Shown: positions 44,753 through 52,982 of the stretch, in pieces | Numbering within the stretch: the first letter of the stretch is position 1 | Layout: the number at the start of each line of letters is the position of its first letter | Assembly: GCF_003725545.1 (NCBI RefSeq) | Contig: NZ_RJLN01000031.1 | Coordinates: 1-64,000, forward strand | Direction of reading: 5' to 3' | Source of the DNA: Micromonospora solifontis | Lineage (GTDB): Bacteria > Actinomycetota > Actinomycetes > Mycobacteriales > Micromonosporaceae | Length of the DNA: 64,000 nt | Program-made: the position numbers and the translations under genes | The notes under the pieces: model-generated | Seen by the model: only the letters and a program-made list of their open reading frames with translations | What the model was told of the DNA's origin: nothing | Database searches by the model: none

Positions 44753-45742
44753 TCAGCCGGCGGCGGGGACCGCCTCGCGGGCCGTGAGGGCCTGCTGGTA
44801 GAGCCGCCCGGCCCGGTACGACGAGCGGACCAGCGGGCCGCTCATCACGCCGGCGAAGCCGATCTCCTCGGCCTCCTCGCGCAGCTCGACGAACTCCTCC
44901 GGCTTGACCCAGCGGGTGACCGGGTGGTGCCGGGGGGAGGGGCGCAGGTACTGGGTGATGGTGATCAGCTCGCAGCCGGCCTCGTGCAGGTCGCGCAGCG
45001 CCTGGGAGACCTCGGCCCGCTCCTCGCCCATGCCGAGGATCAGGTTGCTCTTGGTGACCAGGCCGGCGGCGCGGGCCTGGCGGATCACGTCGAGGGAGCG
45101 CTCGTAGCGGAACGCCGGCCGGATCCGCTTGAAGATCCGCGGCACGGTCTCCACGTTGTGGGCGAGGACCTCGGGGCGCGACCCGAAGACCTCGGCGAGC
45201 TGCTCCGGCACGGCGTTGAAGTCGGGGATCAGCAGCTCGACGCCGCAACCGGACTGCAGGGCGTGGATCTGCCGGACCGTCTCGGCGTAGAGCCAGGCGC
45301 CGCCGTCGGGCAGGTCGTCGCGGGCGACCCCGGTGATGGTGGCGTAGCGCAGGCCCATCGCGGCGACCGACTCGGCGACCCGGCGGGGCTCGTCGGCGTC
45401 GAACTCGGCCGGCTTACCGGTGTCGATCTGGCAGAAGTCGCAGCGCCGGGTGCACTGGTCGCCGCCGATGAGGAAGGTGGCCTCGCGGTCCTCCCAGCAT
45501 TCGTAGATGTTGGGGCAGCCGGCCTCCTGGCAGACGGTGTGCAGCCCTTCGCGCGAGACCAGCCCGCGCAGCTGGGTGTACTCCGGGCCCATCTTGGCCT
45601 TGACCTTGATCCACGGCGGTTTGCGCTCGATCGGCGTCTCGGCGTTGCGCGCCTCGATCCGCAGCATGCGCCGCCCCTCAGGGGCGACCGTCGCGGTGGG
45701 CGGTGCCTGCTCAGTCGTCGGCGCGGAGTGCTCGATCGTCAC
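44753..45742 (-). CDS. lipA: Lipoyl synthase
   Basis: 329 residues from GTG 45742. The auxiliary cluster motif is Cys71, Cys76, Cys82 ([13 protein letters not shown]). The radical-SAM cluster is Cys97, Cys101, Cys104 (CTRRCDFC). A late RSSYRAG motif has the conserved serine ligand. It inserts two sulfurs into octanoyl-protein to form lipoyl groups on E2 proteins such as SucB. TAGGCT a few bases before the GTG suggests a leaderless mRNA. lipB is 3.3 kb upstream on the same strand rather than adjacent. Confidence 0.96.
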   Translation of the reverse strand: MTIEHSAPTTEQAPPTATVAPEGRRMLRIEARNAETPIERKPPWIKVKAKMGPEYTQLRGLVSREGLHTVCQEAGCPNIYECWEDREATFLIGGDQCTRRCDFCQIDTGKPAEFDADEPRRVAESVAAMGLRYATITGVARDDLPDGGAWLYAETVRQIHALQSGCGVELLIPDFNAVPEQLAEVFGSRPEVLAHNVETVPRIFKRIRPAFRYERSLDVIRQARAAGLVTKSNLILGMGEERAEVSQALRDLHEAGCELITITQYLRPSPRHHPVTRWVKPEEFVELREEAEEIGFAGVMSGPLVRSSYRAGRLYQQALTAREAVPAAG

Positions 45743-45867
45743 GAAACCGAGCCTACGCCGGACGGCGGCAATCGATGAACGGCGGGCGACGGTCGTCACG
45801 CCCCGAATGTTGTGACACCGGACACGAGGGGCGAGAAACCTCCGTCACACGGGCCGGCGAAGGGTGC

Positions 45868-46188
45868 TAGCGTGCCGGCAAAGCTGCGACGGAGCCGAGT
45901 AGCGGGCCGATCCGCCAGCCCAGAGAGCCGCCGGTTGCTGCGAGGCGGTCTGGCGCCGGCCCCGCGAAGACCCTCCCGAGCTGCGGGAAGAACGGCGCTT
46001 CCGCGCTCAGTAGAGCCCGCCCGGCTGGCCCCGGTCAACAGGCGACGAACGAGGCTCCCGGGAGACCGGGGGCGAAGGTGTGGTGGCACCGCGAGGTTCC
46101 CGCTCGCCCACACCTCCCGGGGCTGAGGCGATGCTTCGCCGCCCGAGGGCGGCGCAGGCGTTGCGATCGACCGAGGAGCAGCCCAACC
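45868..46188 (+). promoter_or_regulatory. T-box riboswitch with GAC (Asp) specifier, plus its promoter
   Basis: TAGCGT at 45868-45873 is a likely -10, with RNA from about 45880. Stem I features: GA-rich kink, AGTA (45898-45901) opposite GAA (45966-45968) as the loop-E element, specifier codon GAC at 45969-45971, AGAGAG at 45922-45927 and the distal loop GGTTGCTGCGAG at 45933-45944. Antiterminator/antisequester: GGTGTGG (46077-46083) with CCACACC (46108-46114), bulge TGGC (46084-46087) within GGTGGCACCGCG, and GCGAG with CTCGC. TGGC can pair with the GCCA end of tRNA-Asp. ACCTCC at 46112-46117 may mask the GAGGAG ribosome binding site at 46173. Confidence 0.85.
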
Positions 46189-47475
46189 ATGCACCGCATC
46201 CTGTCCACCCAGCTCAGCCACCAGGTCGGCGAATCCGTCCGGATCGCCGGCTGGGTGCACCGCCGCCGGCTGCTCAAGTCGGTGGCCTTCCTGATCGTCC
46301 GGGACGCCGCCGGCCTGGCCCAGGTGGTGGTCACCGACCCCGAGGTCCGCGCCGCCGTCGAGGCGCTGCCGGAGGAGACCGTCGTCGAGGTCGTCGGCAC
46401 GGTCGTCGCGAACCCGACCGTCCCCGCCGGGGTCGAGGTCGTCGAGCCCACGGTACGGCCGCTCGGGCCGCCCGCCGTGCCGCCGCCGTTCGACCTGTAC
46501 CGGCCGGTGCTCACCGCCACCCTGCCCACCCAGCTCGACCACGCCCCGACCGCGCTGCGCCACCCGACCCGCTCGGCGGCGCTGCGGATCTCGGCGGCGG
46601 CGGTGGCCGGTTTTCGGGCCACCCTGGACGCCCGCGACTTCGTGGAGATCCACACGCCGAAGGTGGTCGCCTCGTCCACCGAGAGCGGGGCGAACGTCTT
46701 CGCGCTGGACTGGTTCGGCCGGCCCGCGTACCTGGCCCAGTCGCCGCAGTTCTACAAGCAGCTCATGGTCGGCGTCTTCGAGCGGGTGTACGAGGTGGGG
46801 CCGGTGTTCCGGGCCGAGCCGCACGACACCGTCCGGCACCTGGCCCAGTACACCTCGCTCGACGTAGAGCTGGGCTTCGTCGCCGACCACCGGGACGTGA
46901 TGCTGGTGCTCCGGGACACCCTGGCCGGAATGCTGGAGGCGGTTCGGGAGCGGGCGGGCGCAGCGCTCGCCAAACTCGGTGTCGCGCCGCCCGAGGTGCC
47001 GGCGGAGATCCCCGCGGTGCACTTCACCGAGGCGCTGAAGATCGCCGGGGCGCCGGCGGACGAGCCGGACCTGGCCCCCGCGCACGAGCGGGCGTTGGGC
47101 GAGTGGGCCCGCCGGGAGCACGGCTCGGACTTCCTCTTCGTCACCGGCTACCCGATGGCGAAGCGGCCGTTCTACACCCACCCGGACCCGGCCCGGCCGG
47201 CCCACTCCAACGGCTTCGACCTGCTGTTCCGGGGCATGGAGCTGGTCACCGGCGGGCAGCGGCTGCACCGGTACGAGGACTACCTGGCCGCGCTCGCGGC
47301 GCGGGGCGAGCCAATCGAGCCGTACGCCGGCTACGTGGACGCCTTCCGGCACGGCATGCCGCCGCACGGCGGCTTCGCCATCGGCCTGGAACGCTTCGTC
47401 GCCCGACTGACCGGCGTGGCCAACGTCCGCGAGGTCACCGCCTTCCCGCGCGACCTGCACCGGCTCACCCCCTGA
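46189..47475 (+). CDS. aspS: Aspartyl-tRNA synthetase, archaeal/AspRS2 type, T-box controlled
   Basis: 428 residues from ATG 46189, with GAGGAG at 46173. The N-terminal OB fold (RIAGWVHRRRLLKSVAFLIVRD) binds the anticodon. The catalytic core has FRAEPHDTVRHLAQYTSLDVELGF (motif 2) and GGFAIGLERFVARLTGVANVRE with FPRDLHRLTP (motif 3). It lacks the GAD insertion of the usual bacterial AspRS (about 590 residues), so it is the short archaeal type. His follows GWV where tRNA-Asp-specific archaeal enzymes are recalled to have Trp, hinting at relaxed (Asp/Asn) tRNA choice. It is probably a second AspRS; the housekeeping one should lie elsewhere. Confidence 0.92.
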   Translation: MHRILSTQLSHQVGESVRIAGWVHRRRLLKSVAFLIVRDAAGLAQVVVTDPEVRAAVEALPEETVVEVVGTVVANPTVPAGVEVVEPTVRPLGPPAVPPPFDLYRPVLTATLPTQLDHAPTALRHPTRSAALRISAAAVAGFRATLDARDFVEIHTPKVVASSTESGANVFALDWFGRPAYLAQSPQFYKQLMVGVFERVYEVGPVFRAEPHDTVRHLAQYTSLDVELGFVADHRDVMLVLRDTLAGMLEAVRERAGAALAKLGVAPPEVPAEIPAVHFTEALKIAGAPADEPDLAPAHERALGEWARREHGSDFLFVTGYPMAKRPFYTHPDPARPAHSNGFDLLFRGMELVTGGQRLHRYEDYLAALAARGEPIEPYAGYVDAFRHGMPPHGGFAIGLERFVARLTGVANVREVTAFPRDLHRLTP

Positions 47476-47489
47476 CGCCACGAAGAAAT

Positions 47490-47522
47490 CCGGGGGCGCG
47501 GTAAACCTGGCCGCGCCCCCGG
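47490..47522 (+). terminator. Terminator hairpin after aspS
   Basis: Perfect 12-bp stem CCGGGGGCGCGG (47490-47501) with CCGCGCCCCCGG (47511-47522) and a 9-base loop, 15 bases after the aspS stop. No U-run. Confidence 0.7.
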
Positions 47523-47557
47523 CCCGTGTAACCCGCGAGGGAGAGGACACCCAGCCG

Positions 47558-47760
47558 ATGCACGGGGATGACGAGCGGCAGTTCACCAACCGGGTCGACG
47601 CGCGGGCGCCCGCGTTGCGGCGTACCGCGTTCCTGATCTGCGGCGACCGGCACGCCGCCGACGACGCCGCGCAGACGACGCTGACGAAGCTGACGAAGCT
47701 CTACCTGGCGTGGCCCGGCTGACCCGGCGGGACGAGATCGACGGGTACGCCTGGCGGGTG
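47558..47760 (+). pseudogene. SigE-type sigma factor, N-terminal stump with frameshift
   Basis: From ATG 47558, [21 protein letters not shown] and [23 protein letters not shown] match region 2 of SigE-type factors. A small in-frame duplication (LTKLTKL) and loss of one base near 47715 give a stop at 47720. The other frame then carries [15 protein letters not shown], the continuation, up to about 47760, where homology ends against the FUSC fragment. Region 4 is absent. Confidence 0.75.
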
Positions 47761-48074
47761 CCGCGCACCGGATCCTCGGCACACTGCTCGGGCTGCTCAC
47801 CAGCGCGGTGCTGCTCGCGCCGCACCTGCCGCCGTACGCCACCGTGCTCGTGGTGGCGGTGCTGCAGATCGTCACCGAGCTGCTGGTCGGGCGGAACTAC
47901 GGCCTGGCGCTGCTGTTCATCACCCCGATGGCGCTGCTGATGGGGCAGCTCGCGGTGGCCCGTCCCACCGGGCAGCTGCTCTTCGACCGGGGGGTGGAGA
48001 CGGTGATCGGGGCCGGCATCGGCGGCCTGATCGTGGTCTGCGAACCGTGGTTGCGGTCGAGAATCAGCCGCTAG
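47754..48074 (+). pseudogene. FUSC (aromatic acid exporter) family, C-terminal stump
   Basis: The frame reads [21 protein letters not shown], then [36 protein letters not shown] and [20 protein letters not shown]. This is the last part of the FUSC/fusaric-acid-resistance membrane domain. It has no start signal of its own and is fused at its 5' side to the sigma-factor stump. Its stop at 48072-48074 touches the nadE stump on the other strand. Confidence 0.75.
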
Positions 48075-48395
48075 CACCCGGTCCGGCCGGATGAACGCCA
48101 GCGCCGCCTGGGCGTGGTGCTCATCGGCCTGCACCCCGTACGGCAGGCGCATCGCGACGAAGGTCGCCGGGTGGCCGGCCGCGCGGGCCCGTTCCGCGGC
48201 GAGCTGGCAGAGCCGCCCGGCGGTGGTGGAGTCCACGCCGCCGCTGATGCCCAGGACCAGGGTGGTCAACCCGGTGTCGACGAGGCGGTCGGCGAGGAAG
48301 ACGACCCGCCGCTCGATCTCCGCGGCGGCGTCGAAGGTCGCCGGCACCTGGAGGTCCTCGGCGATCTGCCGCTGGGTGGACAGCACGTCGGTCAT
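48072..48395 (-). pseudogene. Ammonia-dependent NAD+ synthase, N-terminal stump
   Basis: From ATG 48395 with an AAAGGA site, 108 codons match the NadE family of about 275 residues ([22 protein letters not shown], the P-loop [15 protein letters not shown], and [15 protein letters not shown]). After RPDRVL the homology ends exactly where the FUSC stump begins. The frame stays open further, antisense to that stump, so a chimeric protein of about 270 residues could be translated, but it would lack the C-terminal NaAD-binding part. A complete glutamine-type nadE exists at 18768. Confidence 0.8.
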
Positions 48396-48440
48396 CGGGG
48401 GTCCTTTCGGGTCGGGCGGGACCGGAGGAGGTCGGCCGGA

Positions 48441-48779
48441 TCAGGCGGGGCCGAGCACGGTGCGCGGGGGCTTCACGAACTCGACCTTCGCCTCGACCAT
48501 CCGCCGGTAGGTGGCGTCGAAGTCGTCGACCCGGAGGAAGAAGCCGACCCGGCCGTGGGTCTGGTCGCCGACCGCCGCCCGCTGGTGCTCGCCATCGGCG
48601 CGGGCCAGCAGCAGCCCGGTGCCGCCGCCCGGCGGGCGGACCACCACCCAGCGCTTCGGCCGGCCGTCGTTGGTCAGGGACGGCTTGTCCTCGACCAGCT
48701 CGAAGCCGAGCACCTCGGTGAAGAAGGCGATCGCCGGGTCGTACTCGGCGACGACGAGGGCGACGAGATCGATCCGCAC
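48441..48779 (-). CDS. VOC family protein, C-terminally shortened
   Basis: 112 residues. RIDLVALVVAEYDPAIAFFTEVLGFELVED, VVVRPPGGGTGLLLARADG and GFFLRVDDFDATYRRM form the normal start and middle. Relatives end with a strand like AVFEDLYGNRWDLL that supplies the last metal ligand; here PPRTVLGPA stops early, so about 17-20 residues seem lost. It may be a non-functional remnant. It lies in the group of stumps between lipB and lipA. Confidence 0.6.
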   Translation of the reverse strand: MRIDLVALVVAEYDPAIAFFTEVLGFELVEDKPSLTNDGRPKRWVVVRPPGGGTGLLLARADGEHQRAAVGDQTHGRVGFFLRVDDFDATYRRMVEAKVEFVKPPRTVLGPA

Positions 48780-48796
48780 CGGACGAGGGTACGCGG

Positions 48797-48973
48797 TCAG
48801 CCGGACAGCTCGTCGCGCCGTCGGCGCAGGTGGTCCGCCTGCGGTGCGCTCAGGTCCAGCGCCAGCGCCCGGTCGTACGCGGCGACCGCCTCGGCCGGGC
48901 GGTCGAGGCGGCGCAGCAGCTCGGCGCGGTCGGGCCGGCCGGTCAGCGCGTCGAGGTCCCCGCTCCGGGACAC
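48797..48973 (-). pseudogene. C-terminal tail of an ECF sigma factor (TPR-like end)
   Basis: About 58 codons read RPDRAELLRRLDRPAEAVAAYDRALALDLSAPQADHLRRRRDELSG. This is the ending of the long ECF sigma factors with a helical C-terminal extension (DUF6596/SigI-like). No sigma region 2 or 4 precedes it. GTG 48973 is only the first possible start. It abuts the lipB stop region. Confidence 0.65.
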
Positions 48974-48993
48974 CACGCCGCGGAAATTTCCCG

Positions 48994-49635
48994 TCAGACC
49001 TCGACGAGGGTGGCGAGGTGCCGCTCGACCACGGGGAGCACGTCGGCGACGGTGACCGGCCGGCCCAGCTCGGCGGTGAGGGAGGTGACCCCGGCGTCCC
49101 GGATTCCGCACGGCACGATCCGGTCGAAGTAGGTCAGGTCGCAGTCGCAGTTGATCGAGAAGCCGTGCAGGGTGACGCCCCGGGCCACCCGGATGCCGAT
49201 GGCGGCCACCTTGCGGGCCGGCCCCCGGTCGTCCTCCGGCACCCAGACGCCGCTGCGCCCCTCGACCCGGCCGGCGGTCAGGCCGAACTCGGCGCAGACG
49301 TCGATCAGCATCTGCTCCACCCGCCGGACGTACGCGACCACGTCCACCGGGTCGGGCAGGGTGACGATCGGGTAGCCGACGAGCTGCCCCGGCCCGTGCC
49401 AGGTGATCTTGCCGCCGCGATCGACGTCGATGACCGGGGTGCCGTCCATCGGCCGGTCCCACGGCTCGGTCCGCTTGCCGGCGGTGTAGACGCTGGGGTG
49501 CTCCAGCAGCAGCACGGTGTCGCCCTGCTCGCCGGCCACCACGGCCGCGTGCAGGCGGCGCTGCTCGTCCCAGGCGGCCTGGTAGTCGAGCACACCGGCA
49601 CGGACGGCGGTCAGCCCGGAAGTCGTCACGCTCAC
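48994..49635 (-). CDS. lipB: Lipoyl(octanoyl) transferase
   Basis: 213 residues from GTG 49635. [16 protein letters not shown] is the acyl-binding signature. Lys142 in RKVAAIG and Cys176 in VPCGIRD match the catalytic Lys/Cys pair (the same numbers as recalled for M. tuberculosis LipB). It moves octanoyl from ACP to E2 and GcvH proteins as the first step of lipoylation. Its usual neighbour lipA lies 3.3 kb downstream beyond the aspS island. Confidence 0.95.
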   Translation of the reverse strand: MSVTTSGLTAVRAGVLDYQAAWDEQRRLHAAVVAGEQGDTVLLLEHPSVYTAGKRTEPWDRPMDGTPVIDVDRGGKITWHGPGQLVGYPIVTLPDPVDVVAYVRRVEQMLIDVCAEFGLTAGRVEGRSGVWVPEDDRGPARKVAAIGIRVARGVTLHGFSINCDCDLTYFDRIVPCGIRDAGVTSLTAELGRPVTVADVLPVVERHLATLVEV

Positions 49636-49694
49636 CCGTCCAGCCTAGACCCGCCGGCCCCGGTCGGGCGGCGTGAGCCTCGTCGCGTCCGGGC

Positions 49695-51518
49695 TCAGCC
49701 CGGGGGCACCCGCCAGATCCACACGTCGTCCACCCGCTGCGGCGGGCCGAGCAGGGCGGTGGCGGTGCGCCGCAGCGCCTCCTCGTCGACGTCGTACTTG
49801 GCACCGTGCACCCGGTCGGCCAGCACCACCGTCTCCACCCGCCAGTAGTGCAGGTCGGCCAGGGACTCCCGGATGCTGCCGTCGGTGATGATCGGCACGT
49901 ACCCGGTCTTGCCGGCCTGGTCCATCAGCGAGTCGAAGGTGCGCGGCACCGGGCCGATCCGGCCCCGGCCGTCGGGCCCGCCGGGGCCGAGGAAGAAGCC
50001 GGCCGGGATGCGGAACTCGCCCTGCCGGTGGGAGAGGGCGTACGCCTGCCAGCGCTGACCGTCCGGGTAGACGTCGAGGGTCAGCGGCAGCGGGGTGAGC
50101 ACCCCGCCGGGGGAGACGTACCGCTGCCAGGTGCCGCTGGTGACGAACCGCGGGATCGGCTCCCGCACGCTGGTCAGCAGCGGGGTGGGCAGCAGCGGCA
50201 GCAGCGCCACGGCGAAGCCGGCCGCCCAGGCCAGCTCGGTCCGGCGGTGCCGGGGCGGCCGGGCCCGCAGCCGATCGACCGTGTACGCCAGCAGCAGGCC
50301 GAGCACCGGCGCGACGACCAGGGCCAGCCGGGACGGCAGCGCCGCGTTGATCACCGGTAGGTTGTCCAGCACCCCGAACGGCAGGAGCTGGTCGGTGCGG
50401 CGGCCGTTCCACTTGGCCTTCGGCCCCCAGGAGAGCACCGCGAACACCACGGCGGTGGCGCCGAGCGCGGTGAGCGTGGCCCGGAACGCCCGGTCGGCCC
50501 GGGTCCAGAGGAAGCCGAAGCAGGCGACGGCGAGCACCAGCAGCGGGAGGCCGAAGAAGGAGTTCTCCTCGGTGGGGTTGGGGGCCAGCGAGGTGCCGAG
50601 CCCGGCCCACCCGGCGAGGGAGCGGCGCGGGTATGACCCGTACGCGGCGATGTCCTCGGAGTGGATGAGCGGGTCGAAGCCGGTGCCGTGGAAGCGTTGC
50701 GGCCCGGCGAAGTGCAGCCACAGCGGGTACGCCAGCAACACTCCGGCCACCGCCGCGGTCACCCCGAGCCCGCGCAGGAAGTTCGGCAGCGCGGCGGCGA
50801 CCTCGGCCCGACGGGCCGGGTGCGGCGCCCAGACCGCCAGGAAGAACGCCAGCGCCAGGGCGGTGAAGAAGAGCCCCTCGGCGGCGATGGAGAAGGCGAC
50901 CGCGACCAGCACCCCGAGCAGGATCCCGCCGCGGACCGCCCGGCCGGGGCGGCGCAGCCGGAACACGCCCCAGATCAGCAGGGGCACCAGCCAGCCGGCG
51001 GTCCAGTTCAGGTGCGCGTTGGCGTGCGACACCATCGCCGGGCAGTAGGCGATGAAGAGCGCCCCGACCGCGGCGGCCAGCCGGCTGGCCACCAGGTGCC
51101 GGCTCAGCAGCCAGTACCAGGCCACCGCGGTGGCGGCGAGGTTCAGGGTGAGGATCACCAGGAAGGTCGCCGGCGGCCCGATCAGGTACGTCAGCGGCGC
51201 GAACACCACCGCGTACGCGGTGATCGAGGTGTTGACCGCGAGGTTCACCCCGTCCGGCACGTTGATCAAATAGGTGAAGAGCGGGTTGTCGCCGTGGGTG
51301 ACGGCGTGCCCGCCGAAGGCCAGCAGCCACTCGAAGAGCGCCTGGTCGCTGGAGTTCACGGTGATCGCGCGGCTGTTCGGGTCCCGCCACATGCCGCTGG
51401 TCACCCAGAACGCCAGCGTCACGGCGGCGACCAGCACGACCAGGTCGGCCCGCCGGTCCCGGCGGGCGGGCGCGGACGCGGGCGACGGGCTGGCGGCCAG
51501 GGACGGCGAGGACGGCAC
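49695..51518 (-). CDS. Polytopic membrane protein, glycosyltransferase-like
   Basis: 607 residues, with about 12 membrane segments and a C-terminal extracytoplasmic domain. The first loop has NSSDQALFEWLLAFGGHAVTHGDNPLF, with acidic residues in the GT-C position, and IAYCPAMVSHANAHLNWTAGWLVPLLIWG is typical of actinomycete proteins annotated as hypothetical or DUF2079-like. It is the third type of GT-C-like protein in the window. The GTG at 51518 is the likely start. Substrate unknown. Confidence 0.65.
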   Translation of the reverse strand: MPSSPSLAASPSPASAPARRDRRADLVVLVAAVTLAFWVTSGMWRDPNSRAITVNSSDQALFEWLLAFGGHAVTHGDNPLFTYLINVPDGVNLAVNTSITAYAVVFAPLTYLIGPPATFLVILTLNLAATAVAWYWLLSRHLVASRLAAAVGALFIAYCPAMVSHANAHLNWTAGWLVPLLIWGVFRLRRPGRAVRGGILLGVLVAVAFSIAAEGLFFTALALAFFLAVWAPHPARRAEVAAALPNFLRGLGVTAAVAGVLLAYPLWLHFAGPQRFHGTGFDPLIHSEDIAAYGSYPRRSLAGWAGLGTSLAPNPTEENSFFGLPLLVLAVACFGFLWTRADRAFRATLTALGATAVVFAVLSWGPKAKWNGRRTDQLLPFGVLDNLPVINAALPSRLALVVAPVLGLLLAYTVDRLRARPPRHRRTELAWAAGFAVALLPLLPTPLLTSVREPIPRFVTSGTWQRYVSPGGVLTPLPLTLDVYPDGQRWQAYALSHRQGEFRIPAGFFLGPGGPDGRGRIGPVPRTFDSLMDQAGKTGYVPIITDGSIRESLADLHYWRVETVVLADRVHGAKYDVDEEALRRTATALLGPPQRVDDVWIWRVPPG

Positions 51519-51706
51519 GGAGCGGACGTTACCAACCGGACCTGGACACGCCGGTCAGACACGAAACCTGCTGGCCCGACCGGCGGCCAACACTTCGGCG
51601 TTGGTGAATGTGTGAGCGGCGGCCATTCCGGGCCGGGAAACGCGGACGTAACGTTCCGGCAACTCGGGGGTGACCCAGTTCACATTCCGCAACCAGGGAG
51701 GTCGCC

Positions 51707-52933
51707 GTGCGCCGCTCCTCATCCCTTCTCACCCGGCTCGCCGGGGCGGCGGCCGGCGTCGTGCTGGCCGCCGCCGCCGTGCTCACCGCCGCCCTGCCCG
51801 CGCAGGCCGCCACGCTCACCCAGGTCACCGGCTTCGGCTCCAACCCCGGCAACCTGGCCATGTACGCGTACCGCCCGGACGGCCTGCCGGCCAACGCCCC
51901 GGCCGTGGTGCTGCTGCACGGCTGCACCCAGGACGCCTCCGGCTACTTCACCAACTCGGGCTGGCAGAAGTACGCCGACCTGTGGAAGTTCGCACTGATC
52001 GTGCCGCAGCAGTCCAGCAGCAACAACGCCAACTCCTGCTTCAACTGGTTCGAGACCGGTGACACCGCCCGCGGCCAGGGCGAGGCGCTGTCCATCAAGC
52101 AGATGGTCGACTACGCCAAGACGAACTACGGCGTGGACAGCGGCCGGGTCTACGTCAGCGGCCTCTCCGCCGGCGCGGCGATGAGCGCCGTCATGCTCGC
52201 CACCTACCCGGACGTCTTCGCCGCCGGCTCGATCATCGCCGGCATCCCATACCGCTGCGCCACCAGCATGGTCAACGCCTTCTCCTGCATGAACCCGGGG
52301 GTGGACAAGACTCCGGCGCAGTGGGGCGACCTGGTCCGCAACGCCTACTCCGGCTACTCCGGCCCGCGCCCCCGGGTGGCCGTCTGGCACGGCACCTCGG
52401 ACACCACCGTCGCGCCGATGAACGCGACCGAGTCCCGCGACCAGTGGACCAACGTGCTGGGCGTCTCGCAGACCCCGACCAGCACCGCCTCCCTGCCCGG
52501 CGGCACCAGCCTGGAGGTGTACGGCAACGACCAGGTCCGGCTCTACCGGGTCTCCGGCATGGGCCACGGCACCCCGGTGGACCCCGGTTCGGCCACCGAC
52601 CAGTGCGGCACGGCCACCTCGTACTTCCTGGACACCATCTGCTCGACGTACCGGGACGCGCTCTTCTTCGGCCTCGACGGCGGCACCGCGCCCAGCCCGA
52701 CCCCGACGGCCACCGCGTCGCCCAGCCCGACGGCGTCCCCGTCGCCGTCGCCGACGGCCTCGCCGGTCTGCGTCACCGCCAGCAACTACGCGCACGTGGC
52801 CGCCGGCCGGGCCTACCAGTCCCTCGGCTACGCCTACGCGCTGGGCAGCAACCAGAAGATGGGCCTTTACAACACCTACTACACGACCACCCTGAAGCAG
52901 ACCGGCCCCAGCTACTGGGTCATCGGCTGCTGA
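51707..52933 (+). CDS. Secreted PHB depolymerase-like esterase with C-terminal appended domain
   Basis: 408 residues from GTG 51707 (AGGGAGG). The signal peptide is about 1-36 (Arg-rich start, ending ALPAQAA). The alpha/beta-hydrolase domain runs to about 320: oxyanion VVLLHGCTQDASGY, nucleophile Ser154 in GLSAG, Asp in WHGTSDTTV and His in GMGHGTPVDP. A Pro/Ser/Thr linker (PSPTPTATASPSP-like) leads to about 55 residues with Cys at both ends (VCVTASNYAH to YWVIGC). Polyhydroxybutyrate, feruloyl or acetyl-xylan esters are all possible substrates. Confidence 0.88.
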   Translation: MRRSSSLLTRLAGAAAGVVLAAAAVLTAALPAQAATLTQVTGFGSNPGNLAMYAYRPDGLPANAPAVVLLHGCTQDASGYFTNSGWQKYADLWKFALIVPQQSSSNNANSCFNWFETGDTARGQGEALSIKQMVDYAKTNYGVDSGRVYVSGLSAGAAMSAVMLATYPDVFAAGSIIAGIPYRCATSMVNAFSCMNPGVDKTPAQWGDLVRNAYSGYSGPRPRVAVWHGTSDTTVAPMNATESRDQWTNVLGVSQTPTSTASLPGGTSLEVYGNDQVRLYRVSGMGHGTPVDPGSATDQCGTATSYFLDTICSTYRDALFFGLDGGTAPSPTPTATASPSPTASPSPSPTASPVCVTASNYAHVAAGRAYQSLGYAYALGSNQKMGLYNTYYTTTLKQTGPSYWVIGC

Positions 52934-52941
52934 CCCCGCCC

Positions 52942-52982
52942 GCGCGCCGCCCTTGCCGGCTCACTCGGTGAGGGCGGCGCGC
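52942..52982. terminator. Hairpin between esterase and epimerase genes
   Basis: GCGCGCCGCCCT (52942-52953) and AGGGCGGCGCGC (52971-52982) pair perfectly. The right arm overlaps the end of the reverse-strand epimerase gene. It probably terminates the esterase mRNA. Confidence 0.55.

Noticed and set aside
47583..48395. A complete 270-residue reverse-strand gene
   Set aside because: Only the first 108 codons are NadE-like; the rest is antisense to the FUSC and sigma-factor stumps. It is treated as a truncated nadE with read-through.
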